The notes under the pieces are model-generated. The model saw only the letters and a program-made list of their open reading frames with translations, made no database searches and was not told the origin of the DNA. Positions 1 to 11,309 of a stretch of 64,000 bases of DNA are shown here, piece after piece (the stretch's first letter is position 1; each line of letters opens with the position of its first letter). This DNA comes from Sphingobium sp. KCTC 72723 (lineage in GTDB: Bacteria; Pseudomonadota; Alphaproteobacteria; Sphingomonadales; Sphingomonadaceae): assembly GCF_014280435.1 (NCBI RefSeq), contig NZ_CP060388.1, positions 4,062,001 to 4,126,000 of the forward strand, in the 5' to 3' direction. The position numbers and the translations under genes were made by a program.

Positions 1-1243
1 GGCGGGTGGACAGCAGGTCGGGCGTGAAGTTGCCATAGGGGTTGACGGATGCGCTGCCCGCATTGAGCGCAGCCTGAATCGCGTCGGTCGATACGCCCCG
101 GTCGGTCCGGGTGCGCGTGATCGACAGGTCGCCATTGCCGGTGAAGGACCATTGCCAGCCGCGCGCGATCTGCCCGTTCAGCGTGACGCCGACATGGCCG
201 GTGGTGCCGCGCACCTGCTGCGCCAATGCGCCCGGTTCGACCAGATAGCGCGACAAAGCGACGCTGTTGGCGAAGGGCGAGAAGGGATTGCCCGCAGGCA
301 GGGTGAGCGCGGTTTGCGACAAGCCCTGAAGCGAATCGCTGTCGGACAGTTCCAGCCGCCCGTTGATCGTCGCCGACACCCCGCCCAGCGCACGGGCGAG
401 CGTGGCGTTGGCGGAAAAATTCTCCGTCGCCGGGCTGAGCGTGCGATAGGGGGTGAGGTCGACGGATTGCGCCGTGGCTGCACCCGGCACGAAGCTGGCA
501 AGGGTCGGGATGCCAGTCGCGGCGCTGGCGGGAATTGTCGTTTGCGTGACTATGCTGCCCGCCAGAGCCGACAGGCGCGCGTCGATTTCCGCGCCGCGCG
601 TCGTCGCTGTAAAGCGCGATGCACCAGCGTTGACGATGTCGCGCTCGCTTTCCAGCAATGCGTCGGCGCGGCTATATTTCAGGTTGATGGTGAAGCGGTT
701 GTCGCCCTGAATACGCAGCAGCCCGGCTTCGACCTGGCCATTGTCGCGACCGCCATCGGTGGTGGTGCCGACGCGCGCTTCGGCAGTTTCCGCGCGAAAC
801 CGCTGGCGCAGGACGATGTTCATCACCTTTTGCGTGGGCGCATAGCCATAGGAGAGCGCAACCTGTTCAGGCAATATATCCACCCGCGCGACCGCTTCGG
901 ACGGAATATCCTGAATTTCCGAGAAGCTGGAAATCCGCTTGCCGTTGAGCAGCACGACCGGCGTGCCATTGGTCTGCGCCGACAATTCGCTGACCATTTC
1001 GGAAATGGACGTGACGCCCAGCGCCCGCACGTCCGCGCCCGACAATTGCTGTTCGGGCTGGATATTGCCGATCACGGATCCCCGCTGCGGCTGACCCGTG
1101 ACGATGATTTCCTCGCCATCGTCGGGTTGAGCCTGAGTCTGGGCCTGCGGAGCGGCGGCGGGAGCCTGACCCTGCGCCATCAGCGCGGAGGGCGCGACGC
1201 CCAGCATCAACGGAACCAGTATGACGGATGCAGATCGACGCAC
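1..1243 (-). CDS. TonB-dependent receptor, N-terminal part (cut by window edge)
   Basis: An outer-membrane, TonB-energised transporter; only the first 414 or so codons are inside the window. Translation from the GTG at 1243 gives a signal peptide (MRRSASVILVPLMLGV, then a probable cut after ALMAQ), a Gln/Pro-rich linker and a TonB box (EEIIVTGQ). A plug domain follows with the phrases VVLLNGKRISSFSEI and VDILPEQVALSYGYAP, common in sphingomonad receptors that use a degenerate plug. The barrel begins at about residue 150. GTG was chosen because it is the only start that places the signal peptide at the N terminus. The ligand cannot be told from what is visible. About 108 bases separate it from the toxin-antitoxin pair upstream, and its promoter probably lies there. 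Confidence 0.85.
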   Translation of the reverse strand, partial: MRRSASVILVPLMLGVAPSALMAQGQAPAAAPQAQTQAQPDDGEEIIVTGQPQRGSVIGNIQPEQQLSGADVRALGVTSISEMVSELSAQTNGTPVVLLNGKRISSFSEIQDIPSEAVARVDILPEQVALSYGYAPTQKVMNIVLRQRFRAETAEARVGTTTDGGRDNGQVEAGLLRIQGDNRFTINLKYSRADALLESERDIVNAGASRFTATTRGAEIDARLSALAGSIVTQTTIPASAATGIPTLASFVPGAATAQSVDLTPYRTLSPATENFSANATLARALGGVSATINGRLELSDSDSLQGLSQTALTLPAGNPFSPFANSVALSRYLVEPGALAQQVRGTTGHVGVTLNGQIARGWQWSFTGNGDLSITRTRTDRGVSTDAIQAALNAGSASVNPYGNFTPDLLSTR

Positions 1244-1351
1244 GCTATAACCCCCGGACAAATATTCTTGCCTCTCCTCTAACGGCCAGTTGTCGCAAAA
1301 CTTGGCCAAGTCCAAGCCGGAATTGTCGCAAACTGTAATGGAGGCAGAGGA

Positions 1352-1747
1352 TCAGGTGGGCGCAAGCTGCTGGCGGAACCAGTCGGCAAGGTCGGCTTCG
1401 GACAGGGTGCCGGCTGCCAACTCAAGGAACGCGACGACCAGTTCCGCGTCGGTGGCCATCAGTTGATAGCCATTGAGCAGCAGGAAGGTTTCGCTGACCA
1501 CCGCCGCGATCCGCTTGTTGCCGTCGACAAAAGGGTGATTGCGCGCCAATCCATAGGCATAGGCCGCCGCGAGCGCCGTAGCATCGGGATCGCCATATAG
1601 CGACAGATTGTGCGGGCGGGCCATGGCGCTTTCGAACAGGCCACGATCGCGCAAAGCGTCACCCCCGCCGCCATGTTCGGCAATCTGTTCGGCATGGGCC
1701 GCCTCCGCCACGGCAGGCGTGACCCATATCCAGTCCCGATCGGCCAT
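1352..1747 (-). CDS. doc: Doc-type Fic toxin (death-on-curing family)
   Basis: A 131-residue Fic-fold protein of the Doc family. Known Doc toxins phosphorylate EF-Tu and arrest translation; that activity here is inferred from the family. The Fic active-site motif is present as HPFVDGNKR at residues 71-79, with the catalytic His71, the metal-ligand Asp75 and the phosphate-binding Asn77-Lys-Arg; Doc usually has DANKR rather than DGNKR. The gene begins at the ATG that shares one base with the stop codon of the upstream AbrB-like gene (TAATG), so the two are translationally coupled in the usual antitoxin-then-toxin order. Its length is close to the family norm (about 125 residues). Confidence 0.88.
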   Translation of the reverse strand: MADRDWIWVTPAVAEAAHAEQIAEHGGGGDALRDRGLFESAMARPHNLSLYGDPDATALAAAYAYGLARNHPFVDGNKRIAAVVSETFLLLNGYQLMATDAELVVAFLELAAGTLSEADLADWFRQQLAPT

Positions 1748-1974
1748 TATTTGGCGAGTTCGCGCAACGCCCGTTTGCGCCGTGCCATGACGTCGCGCGC
1801 CACCGCCATCTGCGCATCGAAATCCGGCTCCGCAGCGGACAGTTCGATCCCGCGTGGCGTAAGGACGACCGACAGCGTGTCGCCGGTGGCAGCGTGGAGA
1901 TGGGCAAGCAATTCCTTGGGCAGGATAACCCCGGCGCTGTTGCCGATTTTCGTGATTTTGAGGGGGGCGTTCAT
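1747..1974 (-). CDS. AbrB/MazE-type antitoxin
   Basis: A 75-residue protein with a swapped-hairpin AbrB DNA-binding domain at its N terminus (KITKIGNSAGVILPKELL, about residues 5-22) and a basic, helical C-terminal tail ending RRKRALRELAK, which probably wraps the toxin. The ATG at 1974 was preferred over one 18 bases upstream because the AbrB domain starts immediately after it. The stop overlaps the start of the Doc gene by one base. AbrB-type antitoxins normally neutralise their toxin by direct binding and autoregulate the operon; both are inferred here. Confidence 0.85.
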   Translation of the reverse strand: MNAPLKITKIGNSAGVILPKELLAHLHAATGDTLSVVLTPRGIELSAAEPDFDAQMAVARDVMARRKRALRELAK

Positions 1975-2029
1975 ACGGGGGTTATAACGCAATATGTCGC
2001 TATTGCCAATTCCGAATCATGCGCGCGCC

Positions 2030-4085
<2,056 letters not shown>

Positions 4086-4122
4086 GACAGGGTAAGGGGT
4101 TCGCGGCATTAGTCCAGTCCAT

Positions 4123-4419
4123 ATGTTCGACCATCCCTCCCCCGATCTTTCACGGCCCGATCTTTCCACAAAGCAAGGCCGCAAGGCGTGGCGGCATGAA
4201 TATCGCATGGTCGCGGTGCGCCCGCGCCGCTGGGGTTTGTGGCTGCTGACGGCGGGCTTCCTGTTGCTGCTGTCGCCATCGGCCTTTGGCCTGCATAGCA
4301 TCATGGGCTGGTCGCCCAGCCTGATCGGCATGGCGTTGATGGTCGCGGCAACCCCGTTGCTGATCGCGGGGGCGGTGCTGCGGCGGCGCTACCGGCGGGG
4401 TCGGCTGGCAAAGCCCTAG
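4123..4419 (+). CDS. Small two-helix membrane protein, unknown function
   Basis: A 98-residue protein read divergently from the thiC leader. It has a basic, soluble N terminus (residues 1-35), a first hydrophobic helix (WGLWLLTAGFLLLLSPSAF, about residues 37-55), a short loop and a second helix (LIGMALMVAATPLLIAGAVL, about 67-87), then a very basic tail RRRYRRGR consistent with the positive-inside rule. I do not recognise a family. The coding direction is chosen from the clean hydrophobic pattern; the opposite strand gives a Gln/Arg-rich shadow. Confidence 0.6.
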   Translation: MFDHPSPDLSRPDLSTKQGRKAWRHEYRMVAVRPRRWGLWLLTAGFLLLLSPSAFGLHSIMGWSPSLIGMALMVAATPLLIAGAVLRRRYRRGRLAKP

Positions 4420-4481
4420 AAACTGCACGGACGCGCGATTGACTGTTGCATTGCAACAAGCGGTAGCGTTTGATCGCAGTC

Positions 4482-7400
4482 ATGCTCAAAGCCGCGCTCC
4501 ATCACCTCACCGCCTATCGCTACAACCGCCCGATCCGCCTGGGGCCACAGGTCATCCGCCTGCGCCCGGCACCGCATAGCCGGACCAAAGTCCCCAATTA
4601 TGCGCTGAAGATCGAACCGGCGAACCATTTCCTGAACTGGCAGCAGGATCCGCATGGCAACTGGCTGGCGCGCGTGGTGTTTCCCGATCCGGTCGATCAT
4701 TTCCGTATTCAGGTCGATCTGCTGGCCGATCTGGACATCATCAACCCGTTCGATTTCTTCGTGGAACCCTATGCGGAGACTTATCCCTTCGCCTATGACG
4801 ATCAGCTGAAGACCGATCTGGCCGCCTATTTCGACATCGAACCGCAAGGGACGATGTTCGACGCGATGGTCGCGCAATATGATGGCTTTACCAGCCGCAC
4901 CGTGGATTTCCTGGTCGAAGTGAACCGCCGCCTGCAACAACAGGTCGGCTATGTCATCCGCATGGAAGCGGGCGTGCAGACGCCGGAGGAGACGCTGGAA
5001 ATCGGCACCGGGTCGTGCCGCGATTCGGCCTGGCTGCTGGTGCAGTTGCTGCGGCGGCTGGGCTTTGCCGCGCGCTTCGTGTCGGGATATTCGATTCAGC
5101 TGGTCGCCGACGTCGAACCGATCGAGGGGCCAAAGGGCGTGACGCAGGACGTGGTGGACCTCCACGCCTGGGCCGAAGCCTATGTGCCGGGTGCGGGCTG
5201 GGTAGCGCTGGACGCGACCAGCGGCATGTTTGCGGGCGAAGGCCATATTCCGCTCTGCGCGACGCCCCACTACAAGTCCGCCGCGCCGATCAGCGGCATG
5301 GCCGAACCTGCCGAAGTCGATTTCGAATTTGCCATGAATGTCAGCCGCATCGCCGAAGCGGTGCGGATCACCAAGCCGTTCACCGACACGCGATGGGACG
5401 CGGTGATGGCGCTCGGCGCAAAGGTCGACGCCGATCTGGCGGCACAGGATATGCGCCTGACCATCGGCGGTGAACCGACCTTCGTGGCGGAATGCGGCGG
5501 CGACGCGGAAGAATGGAATGGCGATGCGGTCGGCCCAACCAAGGCGGCCTATGCCGACCGGCTGATCCGCAAGCTGCGCGCCACCTTCGCGCCGGGCGGC
5601 CTGCTGCATCACGGGCAGGGCAAATGGTATCCGGGCGAAAGCCTGCCGCGCTGGGCCTATGCCGTCTATTGGCGCACCGATGGCGCGCCGATCTGGCGCG
5701 ACGACAGCCTGATCGCGCCCGACGATGCGCCCGACGGCGCGCGGACGGTGACTCCCGACGACGCCCGCGCTTTCCTTGGCCATATGGCCGGGAATATGGG
5801 CTTTTCCGACGAATATACCCATGCGGTCTATGAAGATCCGGCGGTATGGTCGCTCAAGGAAGCCGACCTGCCGGTCAACGCCACGACGGACGATCCCAAG
5901 ATCAGCGATCCCGAAGCGCGCGCGCGCATGGTCAAGACGTTCGAGCGTGGCCTCGACCAGCCGGTTGGCTATGTCCTGCCGGTGCAGCGCTGGCAGAGCC
6001 AGGTCGCCAAGCCCCGCTGGCAAAGCGAAATCTGGCAGTTGCGGCGTGGCAAGCTGTTCGCGGTGCCGGGCGATTCGGCGCTGGGCTATCGCCTGCCGCT
6101 GGGGTCGCTGCCCTATGTGCCGCCGTCCGATTACCCCTATATCCACCCCCGCGACACCAGCGAGCCGCGCGAGCCGCTGGCCGATTTCCGCGCGCAGGTG
6201 GTGAGCCAAGCCAGCGTCGAGGAAGTGCGCGCGCAACAGTCGCAGCGAGTCGCCGGGCCGGAAGGCGGCGCAGCGGCGCAGGAACGAGTCGAACAGGTCA
6301 TTATCGAAGGAGCGGTGCGCACCGCCGTGACGGTCGAACCGCGCGGCCATTATCTGTCGGTATTCCTGCCCCCGGTGCAGGCGCTGGAAGATTATCTGGA
6401 ACTGATCGCGGAGGTTGAGGCCGCCGCCGAAGCGCTGCACATCCCCGTGCGGATCGAGGGCTATTCGCCCCCGCCCGACCCGCGCATCGCCGTGCTGAAA
6501 GCCACGCCCGACCCCGGCGTGATCGAAGTCAACGTCCACCCCGCCGCCAGCTGGGACGAGACGGTGTCGATCACCGAACAGCTTTACGCTCATGCTCGCG
6601 AGTGCCAGCTAACCGCCGACAAATTCATGGTCGATGGCCGGTCGGTCGGCACCGGCGGGGGCAATCATATCGTGCTGGGCGGGCCGACATTGACCGATTC
6701 GCCCTTCATCCGGCGGCCCGACCTGCTCAAAAGCTTCGTTCTTTTCTGGCAGCGGCACCCCTCGCTCTCCTACCTGTTTTCGGGCCTGTGCATCGGCCCG
6801 ACGAGCCAGGCACCGCGCATCGACGAAGCGCGGCACGATGGCCTGTATGAGCTGGAAATCGCGCTGGCGCAGGTGCCAAACCCGTTCGCGGGCGAAGGCG
6901 CTTCGCCTCCTCCGTGGCTGGTCGATCGGCTGTTCCGAAACCTGCTGGTCGATGTGACGGGCAACACCCACCGCACCGAAATCTGCATCGACAAGATGTT
7001 CTCCCCCGATGGCCCGACCGGGCGGCTGGGGCTGCTGGAGTTTCGCGGGTTCGAAATGCCACCCGAAGCACGCATGAGCCTGGCGCAGCAATTGCTGATC
7101 CGCGCGCTCGCCGCATGGTTCTGGCGGCAACCGCAACAGGGCAATCTGGTGCGATGGGGGACGGCGCTGCATGACCGTTTCATGCTGCCCCATTTCGTCT
7201 GGGCCGATTTCCTCGAAATCCTGTCCGACCTGCGCGGCGCAGGCTATGATTTCGACCCCAACTGGTTCGAAGCGCAGCGCCAGTTCCGCTTCCCCATTCA
7301 TGGCAGCGTGGATGCCGGTGGCGTCGGGCTGGAAATCAGCCATGCGCTCGAACCATGGAATGTGCTGGGTGAAACCGGGGCGATCGGCGGGACGGTGCGC

Positions 7401-7841
7401 TATGTCGACAGTTCGACCGAACGGTTGCAGGTCCGCGCCACCGGCCTGGTAGCCGGGCGGCATATCGTCAGTTGCAACGGGCGACAGGTGCCGATGACGG
7501 CAACCTCCGTCCCCGGCGAAGGCGTGGGTGGCGTGCGGTACAAGGCATGGGCGCCCGCCAATTGTATGCACCCCAATCTGCCCGCCAATGCGCCGCTGAC
7601 CTTCGACGTGCTGGATAGCTGGAGCGGGCGGTCGCTGGGCGGGTGCGTCTATCATGTCGCGCATCCGGGCGGGCGTAATTACGACACGCTGCCGATCAAC
7701 GGTTATGAAGCCGAAGCCCGGCGCAAGGCGCGCTTTCAGGATTATGGCCACACCCCCGGCCCGGTCGACATGCCGCCCGCCGAACGGCCAAGCGAATTTC
7801 CGATGACGCTGGACCTGCGGTTGCCGCGTCCGGGCGCGTGA
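4482..7841 (+). CDS. Transglutaminase-like / DUF2126 protein
   Basis: A 1119-residue, two-part cytoplasmic protein. Residues 1-80 match the bacterial transglutaminase N-terminal beta domain ([19 protein letters not shown]). The papain-like core has Cys179 (TGSCRDSAW), His228 (DLHAWAEAY) and Asp244 (VALDATSG), numbered from 4482. The rest, from about residue 320, is DUF2126, a domain usually found fused here and related to the amidoligase/glutamine-synthetase-like fold ([34 protein letters not shown]). It is the first gene of a tightly overlapping three-gene operon with a permuted ATP-grasp protein and a second transglutaminase. This set has been predicted to build or trim peptide tags, but the substrate is unknown. 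A TTG four codons upstream (4470) is an alternative start. Confidence 0.9.
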   Translation: MLKAALHHLTAYRYNRPIRLGPQVIRLRPAPHSRTKVPNYALKIEPANHFLNWQQDPHGNWLARVVFPDPVDHFRIQVDLLADLDIINPFDFFVEPYAETYPFAYDDQLKTDLAAYFDIEPQGTMFDAMVAQYDGFTSRTVDFLVEVNRRLQQQVGYVIRMEAGVQTPEETLEIGTGSCRDSAWLLVQLLRRLGFAARFVSGYSIQLVADVEPIEGPKGVTQDVVDLHAWAEAYVPGAGWVALDATSGMFAGEGHIPLCATPHYKSAAPISGMAEPAEVDFEFAMNVSRIAEAVRITKPFTDTRWDAVMALGAKVDADLAAQDMRLTIGGEPTFVAECGGDAEEWNGDAVGPTKAAYADRLIRKLRATFAPGGLLHHGQGKWYPGESLPRWAYAVYWRTDGAPIWRDDSLIAPDDAPDGARTVTPDDARAFLGHMAGNMGFSDEYTHAVYEDPAVWSLKEADLPVNATTDDPKISDPEARARMVKTFERGLDQPVGYVLPVQRWQSQVAKPRWQSEIWQLRRGKLFAVPGDSALGYRLPLGSLPYVPPSDYPYIHPRDTSEPREPLADFRAQVVSQASVEEVRAQQSQRVAGPEGGAAAQERVEQVIIEGAVRTAVTVEPRGHYLSVFLPPVQALEDYLELIAEVEAAAEALHIPVRIEGYSPPPDPRIAVLKATPDPGVIEVNVHPAASWDETVSITEQLYAHARECQLTADKFMVDGRSVGTGGGNHIVLGGPTLTDSPFIRRPDLLKSFVLFWQRHPSLSYLFSGLCIGPTSQAPRIDEARHDGLYELEIALAQVPNPFAGEGASPPPWLVDRLFRNLLVDVTGNTHRTEICIDKMFSPDGPTGRLGLLEFRGFEMPPEARMSLAQQLLIRALAAWFWRQPQQGNLVRWGTALHDRFMLPHFVWADFLEILSDLRGAGYDFDPNWFEAQRQFRFPIHGSVDAGGVGLEISHALEPWNVLGETGAIGGTVRYVDSSTERLQVRATGLVAGRHIVSCNGRQVPMTATSVPGEGVGGVRYKAWAPANCMHPNLPANAPLTFDVLDSWSGRSLGGCVYHVAHPGGRNYDTLPINGYEAEARRKARFQDYGHTPGPVDMPPAERPSEFPMTLDLRLPRPGA

Positions 7842-10318
7842 TGGTGGCCGACGCCCCGGCGCCATCGCTTGGCGGCGACAACTGGGCCGACGCCTATATT
7901 GCCGCTGCGCCGCGTGGCGACCTGTTCGCCGACGCCGCGCCGGACATGGCCGGGCATTGGCGCGCGATGCTGGACCGATTGTCTGTGCAGGCGCAGGGCG
8001 ACCCGGCCACGCTGGCCGATCATGTCGCGCGGCAGGCCATCGACCTGGGAATGGCGTTTCGCCTGACCGGGGACGATCAGGAACGGGCATGGCCGCTCGG
8101 CCCGGTGCCGTTGCTGATCGGTGCGGACGAATGGACGCATATCGAACGCGGCCTGACCCAGCGCGCCGAACTGCTGGAACAGGTGATCGCCAACATCTAT
8201 GGCACCGGATCACTGGTCAGCGACGGCAATCTGCCGCCCGGCGTCATCACCGGCAGCCCGCATTATTGGCGCGTGATGACCGGCACGCCGCCACCGCGCG
8301 GCCATCACCTGCATTTCTACGCCGCTGATATCGGGCGCGGACCCAATGGCGAATGGCGCGTGCTGGCCGACCGTGTGCGCACCCCGGTCGGCATGGGCTA
8401 TGCGCTGGAAAATCGGCTGGCCCTGTCGCGCGCTACCGGCGATTTGCTGGGCGCGCTGAACAGTCGCCGCCTCGCGCCTTTCTTTGCGCAGTTGCGGCGT
8501 GGCCTCGCGGCCGATTGCGAACGGTCGGACCCGCGCATCGGCCTGCTGACGCCGGGCCGCTTCAACCAAAGCTATGCCGAACAGGCGCATCTGGCCCGCT
8601 ATCTGGGCCTGTTGCTGGTCGAAGGCGACGACCTGATCGTCACCGACGGGCAATTGTTCGTCCGCACGATACAGGGGCTGAAACGCATCGACGGGCTGTG
8701 GCGGTGGATGGACAGCCGCTTCATCGACCCGCTCGCCTTCGACCGCGAATCGCGCATCGGCGTGCCTGACCTGTTCGACGCCTGCGCCAATGGCGGGCTG
8801 GTGGTGGGCAACTGGCCCGGCGCAGGGGTCATCGAATCGCGCGCCTTTGCCGCTTTCCTGCCGCAACTGAGTAAGGCGGTGCTGGGCGCGGACCTGATCC
8901 TGCCCAATATCGCGACATGGTGGTGCGGGCAGGGCAAGGAACGCGACCATGTTCTGGGACGGCTGGACAGCCTGCTGATCGGATCGGCGTTCGACCGCGA
9001 TGTCGCGGGCCTGCCCGACGCGCGCTTCACGGCGGGTTCCGCGCTCGACACGACCCGGCGCGCGGCATTGATCGACGCGATGACGCGGCGGCCAATGGAC
9101 TATGTGGGGCAGGAAGTGGTGAAATTGTCCACCACGCCTGCCATCGTCGATGGACGGCTGACGCCGCTGCCCTTCACGCTGCGCCTGTTCGTGGCGCGCG
9201 ATGAAGCGGGCGCGTGGCGCGTGATGCCCGGCGCGTTCGCGCGCTTGGCCGGGCATGGCGACATTCGCGCTGCGCTGATGGGGCAGGGGGACATGTCCGC
9301 CGACATGTGCGTGGTCGATGGCCAGGCAGTGCCGCCCGACACGCTCATCGGCGGCACGCCCGCCATCCGGCGGATCGGCGGGATGTTGCCTGCCAAGGCG
9401 GCGGACAATCTCTACTGGCTGGGCCGCTATATCGAACGGGCGGAAATGACGCTGCGCATCGTGCGCGCCATCGTCGGCGGCTCGATCGAGGCGGACCTTG
9501 GCCCTTCGCTTGGCTCCCCCACCATGGCGCGGCTGGTCGATCAGCTTGTCCTGTGGGGCGCAGCGCCCGGCGGGGGCGGGGCGATTGGCCCGCTATGCGC
9601 CGACGCGCTGGGCAATGCGCGCATGACCGGCAGCGTCCGGTCGCTGATGGGGCGGATCGGCAATATCGGCGAAGGGCTGCGCGACCGGCTGGCCAGCGAT
9701 TTCTGGCGACTGGTGCGCCTGCCGCTGCCCCGTTTTGACGGTGCCGTCACTGACACGCTGCTCGACGCTTCATCGCGCATGATCGAACGGATTTCGGCGC
9801 TGTCGGGCCTCGCGGCGGAAAATATGGGCCGGACCGAAGGCTGGCGCTTCCACGACATGGGTCGCCGCATGGAGCGCGCCATCAATGGCTGCCGCCTCGT
9901 CACTCTGTTCGGCAGCGACTGGGCCAGCGCCGACGACCTGACCGTGCTGCTCGATTTGCAGGACAGCCAGATCAGCTATCGCACCCGCTACCTGACCGGC
10001 CCGGCGCTGGCTCCGGTGCGCGATCTCGTCGCGCTGGAACCGCATAATCCGCGCGCGATCACATATCAGGCGCATCGGCTGGCGGATCATGTCGCCGCTC
10101 TGCCAGTGCTGCGCGGTGACGGGATGCCCGAAGAACCCCGGCGGCTGGCCGATGCACTGGTCGCGCGGCTTGCCCCGCTGACTGGCGACATGCTGACGAT
10201 CGGCGATATAGCGGACGTGGAATCGCGCCTGCTCACCCTGTCCGACGCCATCGGCCAGCGCTATTTCCTGCAACTGCGCAAGGCGGAAAAGCCCGACGGC
10301 GCGGACCTGCTGTCATGA
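7841..10318 (+). CDS. Circularly permuted ATP-grasp + alpha-E domain protein
   Basis: An 825-residue fusion. The first ~490 residues are a circularly permuted ATP-grasp (DUF404/DUF407 type), with RIGLLTPGRFNQSYAEQAHL and the nucleotide-site phrase NWPGAGVIESRAFAAFLP. The last ~330 residues are the helical alpha-E domain (DUF403), beginning near GGMLPAKAADNLYWLGRYIERAE and including an E-rich helix around RRMERAINGCRLVTLF. In other genomes these two domains are usually separate adjacent genes, so this is a fused form. ATP-grasp ligases make amide bonds from a carboxylate and an amine, and the transglutaminase neighbours could act on the product. The start ATG overlaps the upstream stop (TGATG), indicating coupling. 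Confidence 0.9.
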   Translation: MVADAPAPSLGGDNWADAYIAAAPRGDLFADAAPDMAGHWRAMLDRLSVQAQGDPATLADHVARQAIDLGMAFRLTGDDQERAWPLGPVPLLIGADEWTHIERGLTQRAELLEQVIANIYGTGSLVSDGNLPPGVITGSPHYWRVMTGTPPPRGHHLHFYAADIGRGPNGEWRVLADRVRTPVGMGYALENRLALSRATGDLLGALNSRRLAPFFAQLRRGLAADCERSDPRIGLLTPGRFNQSYAEQAHLARYLGLLLVEGDDLIVTDGQLFVRTIQGLKRIDGLWRWMDSRFIDPLAFDRESRIGVPDLFDACANGGLVVGNWPGAGVIESRAFAAFLPQLSKAVLGADLILPNIATWWCGQGKERDHVLGRLDSLLIGSAFDRDVAGLPDARFTAGSALDTTRRAALIDAMTRRPMDYVGQEVVKLSTTPAIVDGRLTPLPFTLRLFVARDEAGAWRVMPGAFARLAGHGDIRAALMGQGDMSADMCVVDGQAVPPDTLIGGTPAIRRIGGMLPAKAADNLYWLGRYIERAEMTLRIVRAIVGGSIEADLGPSLGSPTMARLVDQLVLWGAAPGGGGAIGPLCADALGNARMTGSVRSLMGRIGNIGEGLRDRLASDFWRLVRLPLPRFDGAVTDTLLDASSRMIERISALSGLAAENMGRTEGWRFHDMGRRMERAINGCRLVTLFGSDWASADDLTVLLDLQDSQISYRTRYLTGPALAPVRDLVALEPHNPRAITYQAHRLADHVAALPVLRGDGMPEEPRRLADALVARLAPLTGDMLTIGDIADVESRLLTLSDAIGQRYFLQLRKAEKPDGADLLS

Positions 10319-11211
10319 TCTACCATGTCCGCCACCGCACCATCATACGCTATGCCAGTCCGGTGCGGCTCGCCCGGTTCAACGTGCGGTTGCAACCGGC
10401 ACCCTGGCCCGGCCAGTGGACGGCGGACTATGCTCTGGACGTCGACCCCGCGCCCGCGATCATGCAGGCGCGGCCCGGCGGCTGGCCGGTGCAGGTCGCC
10501 CGGCTGGTGATCGAAAGCCCGATCCGCCAGTTGACGATCGAAAGCCGCTTCCGCGCCGGTGTGCAGGACAGCGCGCCCCCCGCGCCGCAGGCCGATGATC
10601 CCACCATTGCCATGGTGGCGCAGGCTGCGCTGCTGGACCGGGGCATGGGACCGGCGGCACCGGCGCACTATCTCTACGCCTCCTCGCGCGCGCCCTTGCT
10701 GGCCGATATTGGGGCATGGGCGCACATCATGCTCGCCCCCGATCGCCCCGTCATCGCCGCCGCGCTGGACCTGGCCTGCCGCATCAAGGCCGATTTTCGC
10801 TACAGCCCCGGCGCAACCGACGCGGCCACCCCGGTCGCCGACGCCTTTGCCGCGCGCCATGGCGTGTGTCAGCATTTCGCCCATGTCATGGTCGTCGCGC
10901 TGCGCTGTGCGGGACTGCCCGCCGCCTATGTCAGCGGCTATCTGCGCACCGATCCGCCGCCGGGCATGGCGCGGCTGGTGGGGGCGGATGCGATGCACGC
11001 CTGGGTCATGCTGTGGTGCGGGCCGACGCGCGGCTGGATCGGTTTCGATCCCACCAATGGCGTCATCACCGGCAACGGCCATCTGTTCGTCGCCATGGGC
11101 CGCGACTATGCCGACGTCGCGCCGATGGACGGTCTGTTCGTGGGCGGCGCGGGCCAGAGCCTGCAAACGATGGTCGACGTCGCGCCGGAGGAGGAACTGG
11201 CGGTCCTGTGA
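10315..11211 (+). CDS. Transglutaminase-family cysteine peptidase
   Basis: A 298-residue protein with a bacterial transglutaminase N domain (YHVRHRTIIRYASPVRLARF) and a papain-like core. The catalytic Cys is in ARHGVCQHFAHV, the His in DAMHAWVMLWC and the Asp in WIGFDPTNG. It overlaps the previous gene by ATGA and closes the three-gene operon. Two different transglutaminase-like proteins with an ATP-grasp/alpha-E protein is the known conserved set; the natural substrate is not established. A double-hairpin repeat follows the stop codon. Confidence 0.9.
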   Translation: MIYHVRHRTIIRYASPVRLARFNVRLQPAPWPGQWTADYALDVDPAPAIMQARPGGWPVQVARLVIESPIRQLTIESRFRAGVQDSAPPAPQADDPTIAMVAQAALLDRGMGPAAPAHYLYASSRAPLLADIGAWAHIMLAPDRPVIAAALDLACRIKADFRYSPGATDAATPVADAFAARHGVCQHFAHVMVVALRCAGLPAAYVSGYLRTDPPPGMARLVGADAMHAWVMLWCGPTRGWIGFDPTNGVITGNGHLFVAMGRDYADVAPMDGLFVGGAGQSLQTMVDVAPEEELAVL

Positions 11212-11215
11212 TACA

Positions 11216-11263
11216 TCCTCCCCTTGCAGGGGAGGTGGCTGGCCGAAGGCCAGACGGAGGGGT
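11216..11263. repeat. Intergenic double-hairpin repeat
   Basis: Two adjacent small hairpins (CCTCCCCT/AGGGGAGG and CTGGCC/GGCCAG) followed by GACGGAGGGG lie between convergent genes. This pattern is a common dispersed repeat in sphingomonads; it may help terminate transcription but has no T tract. Confidence 0.6.
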
Positions 11264-11309
11264 GTCACGCTCTCGTCAGGACGCGCCCTCTCCACCACTA
11301 TGATTACAA

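Noticed and set aside
152..1282. Long plus-strand reading frame
   Set aside because: It is the shadow of the TonB-dependent receptor on the other strand; the minus strand has a signal peptide and TonB box.
4416..6593. 725-codon minus-strand frame
   Set aside because: Arg/His/Gln-rich shadow of the DUF2126 gene, with no domain.
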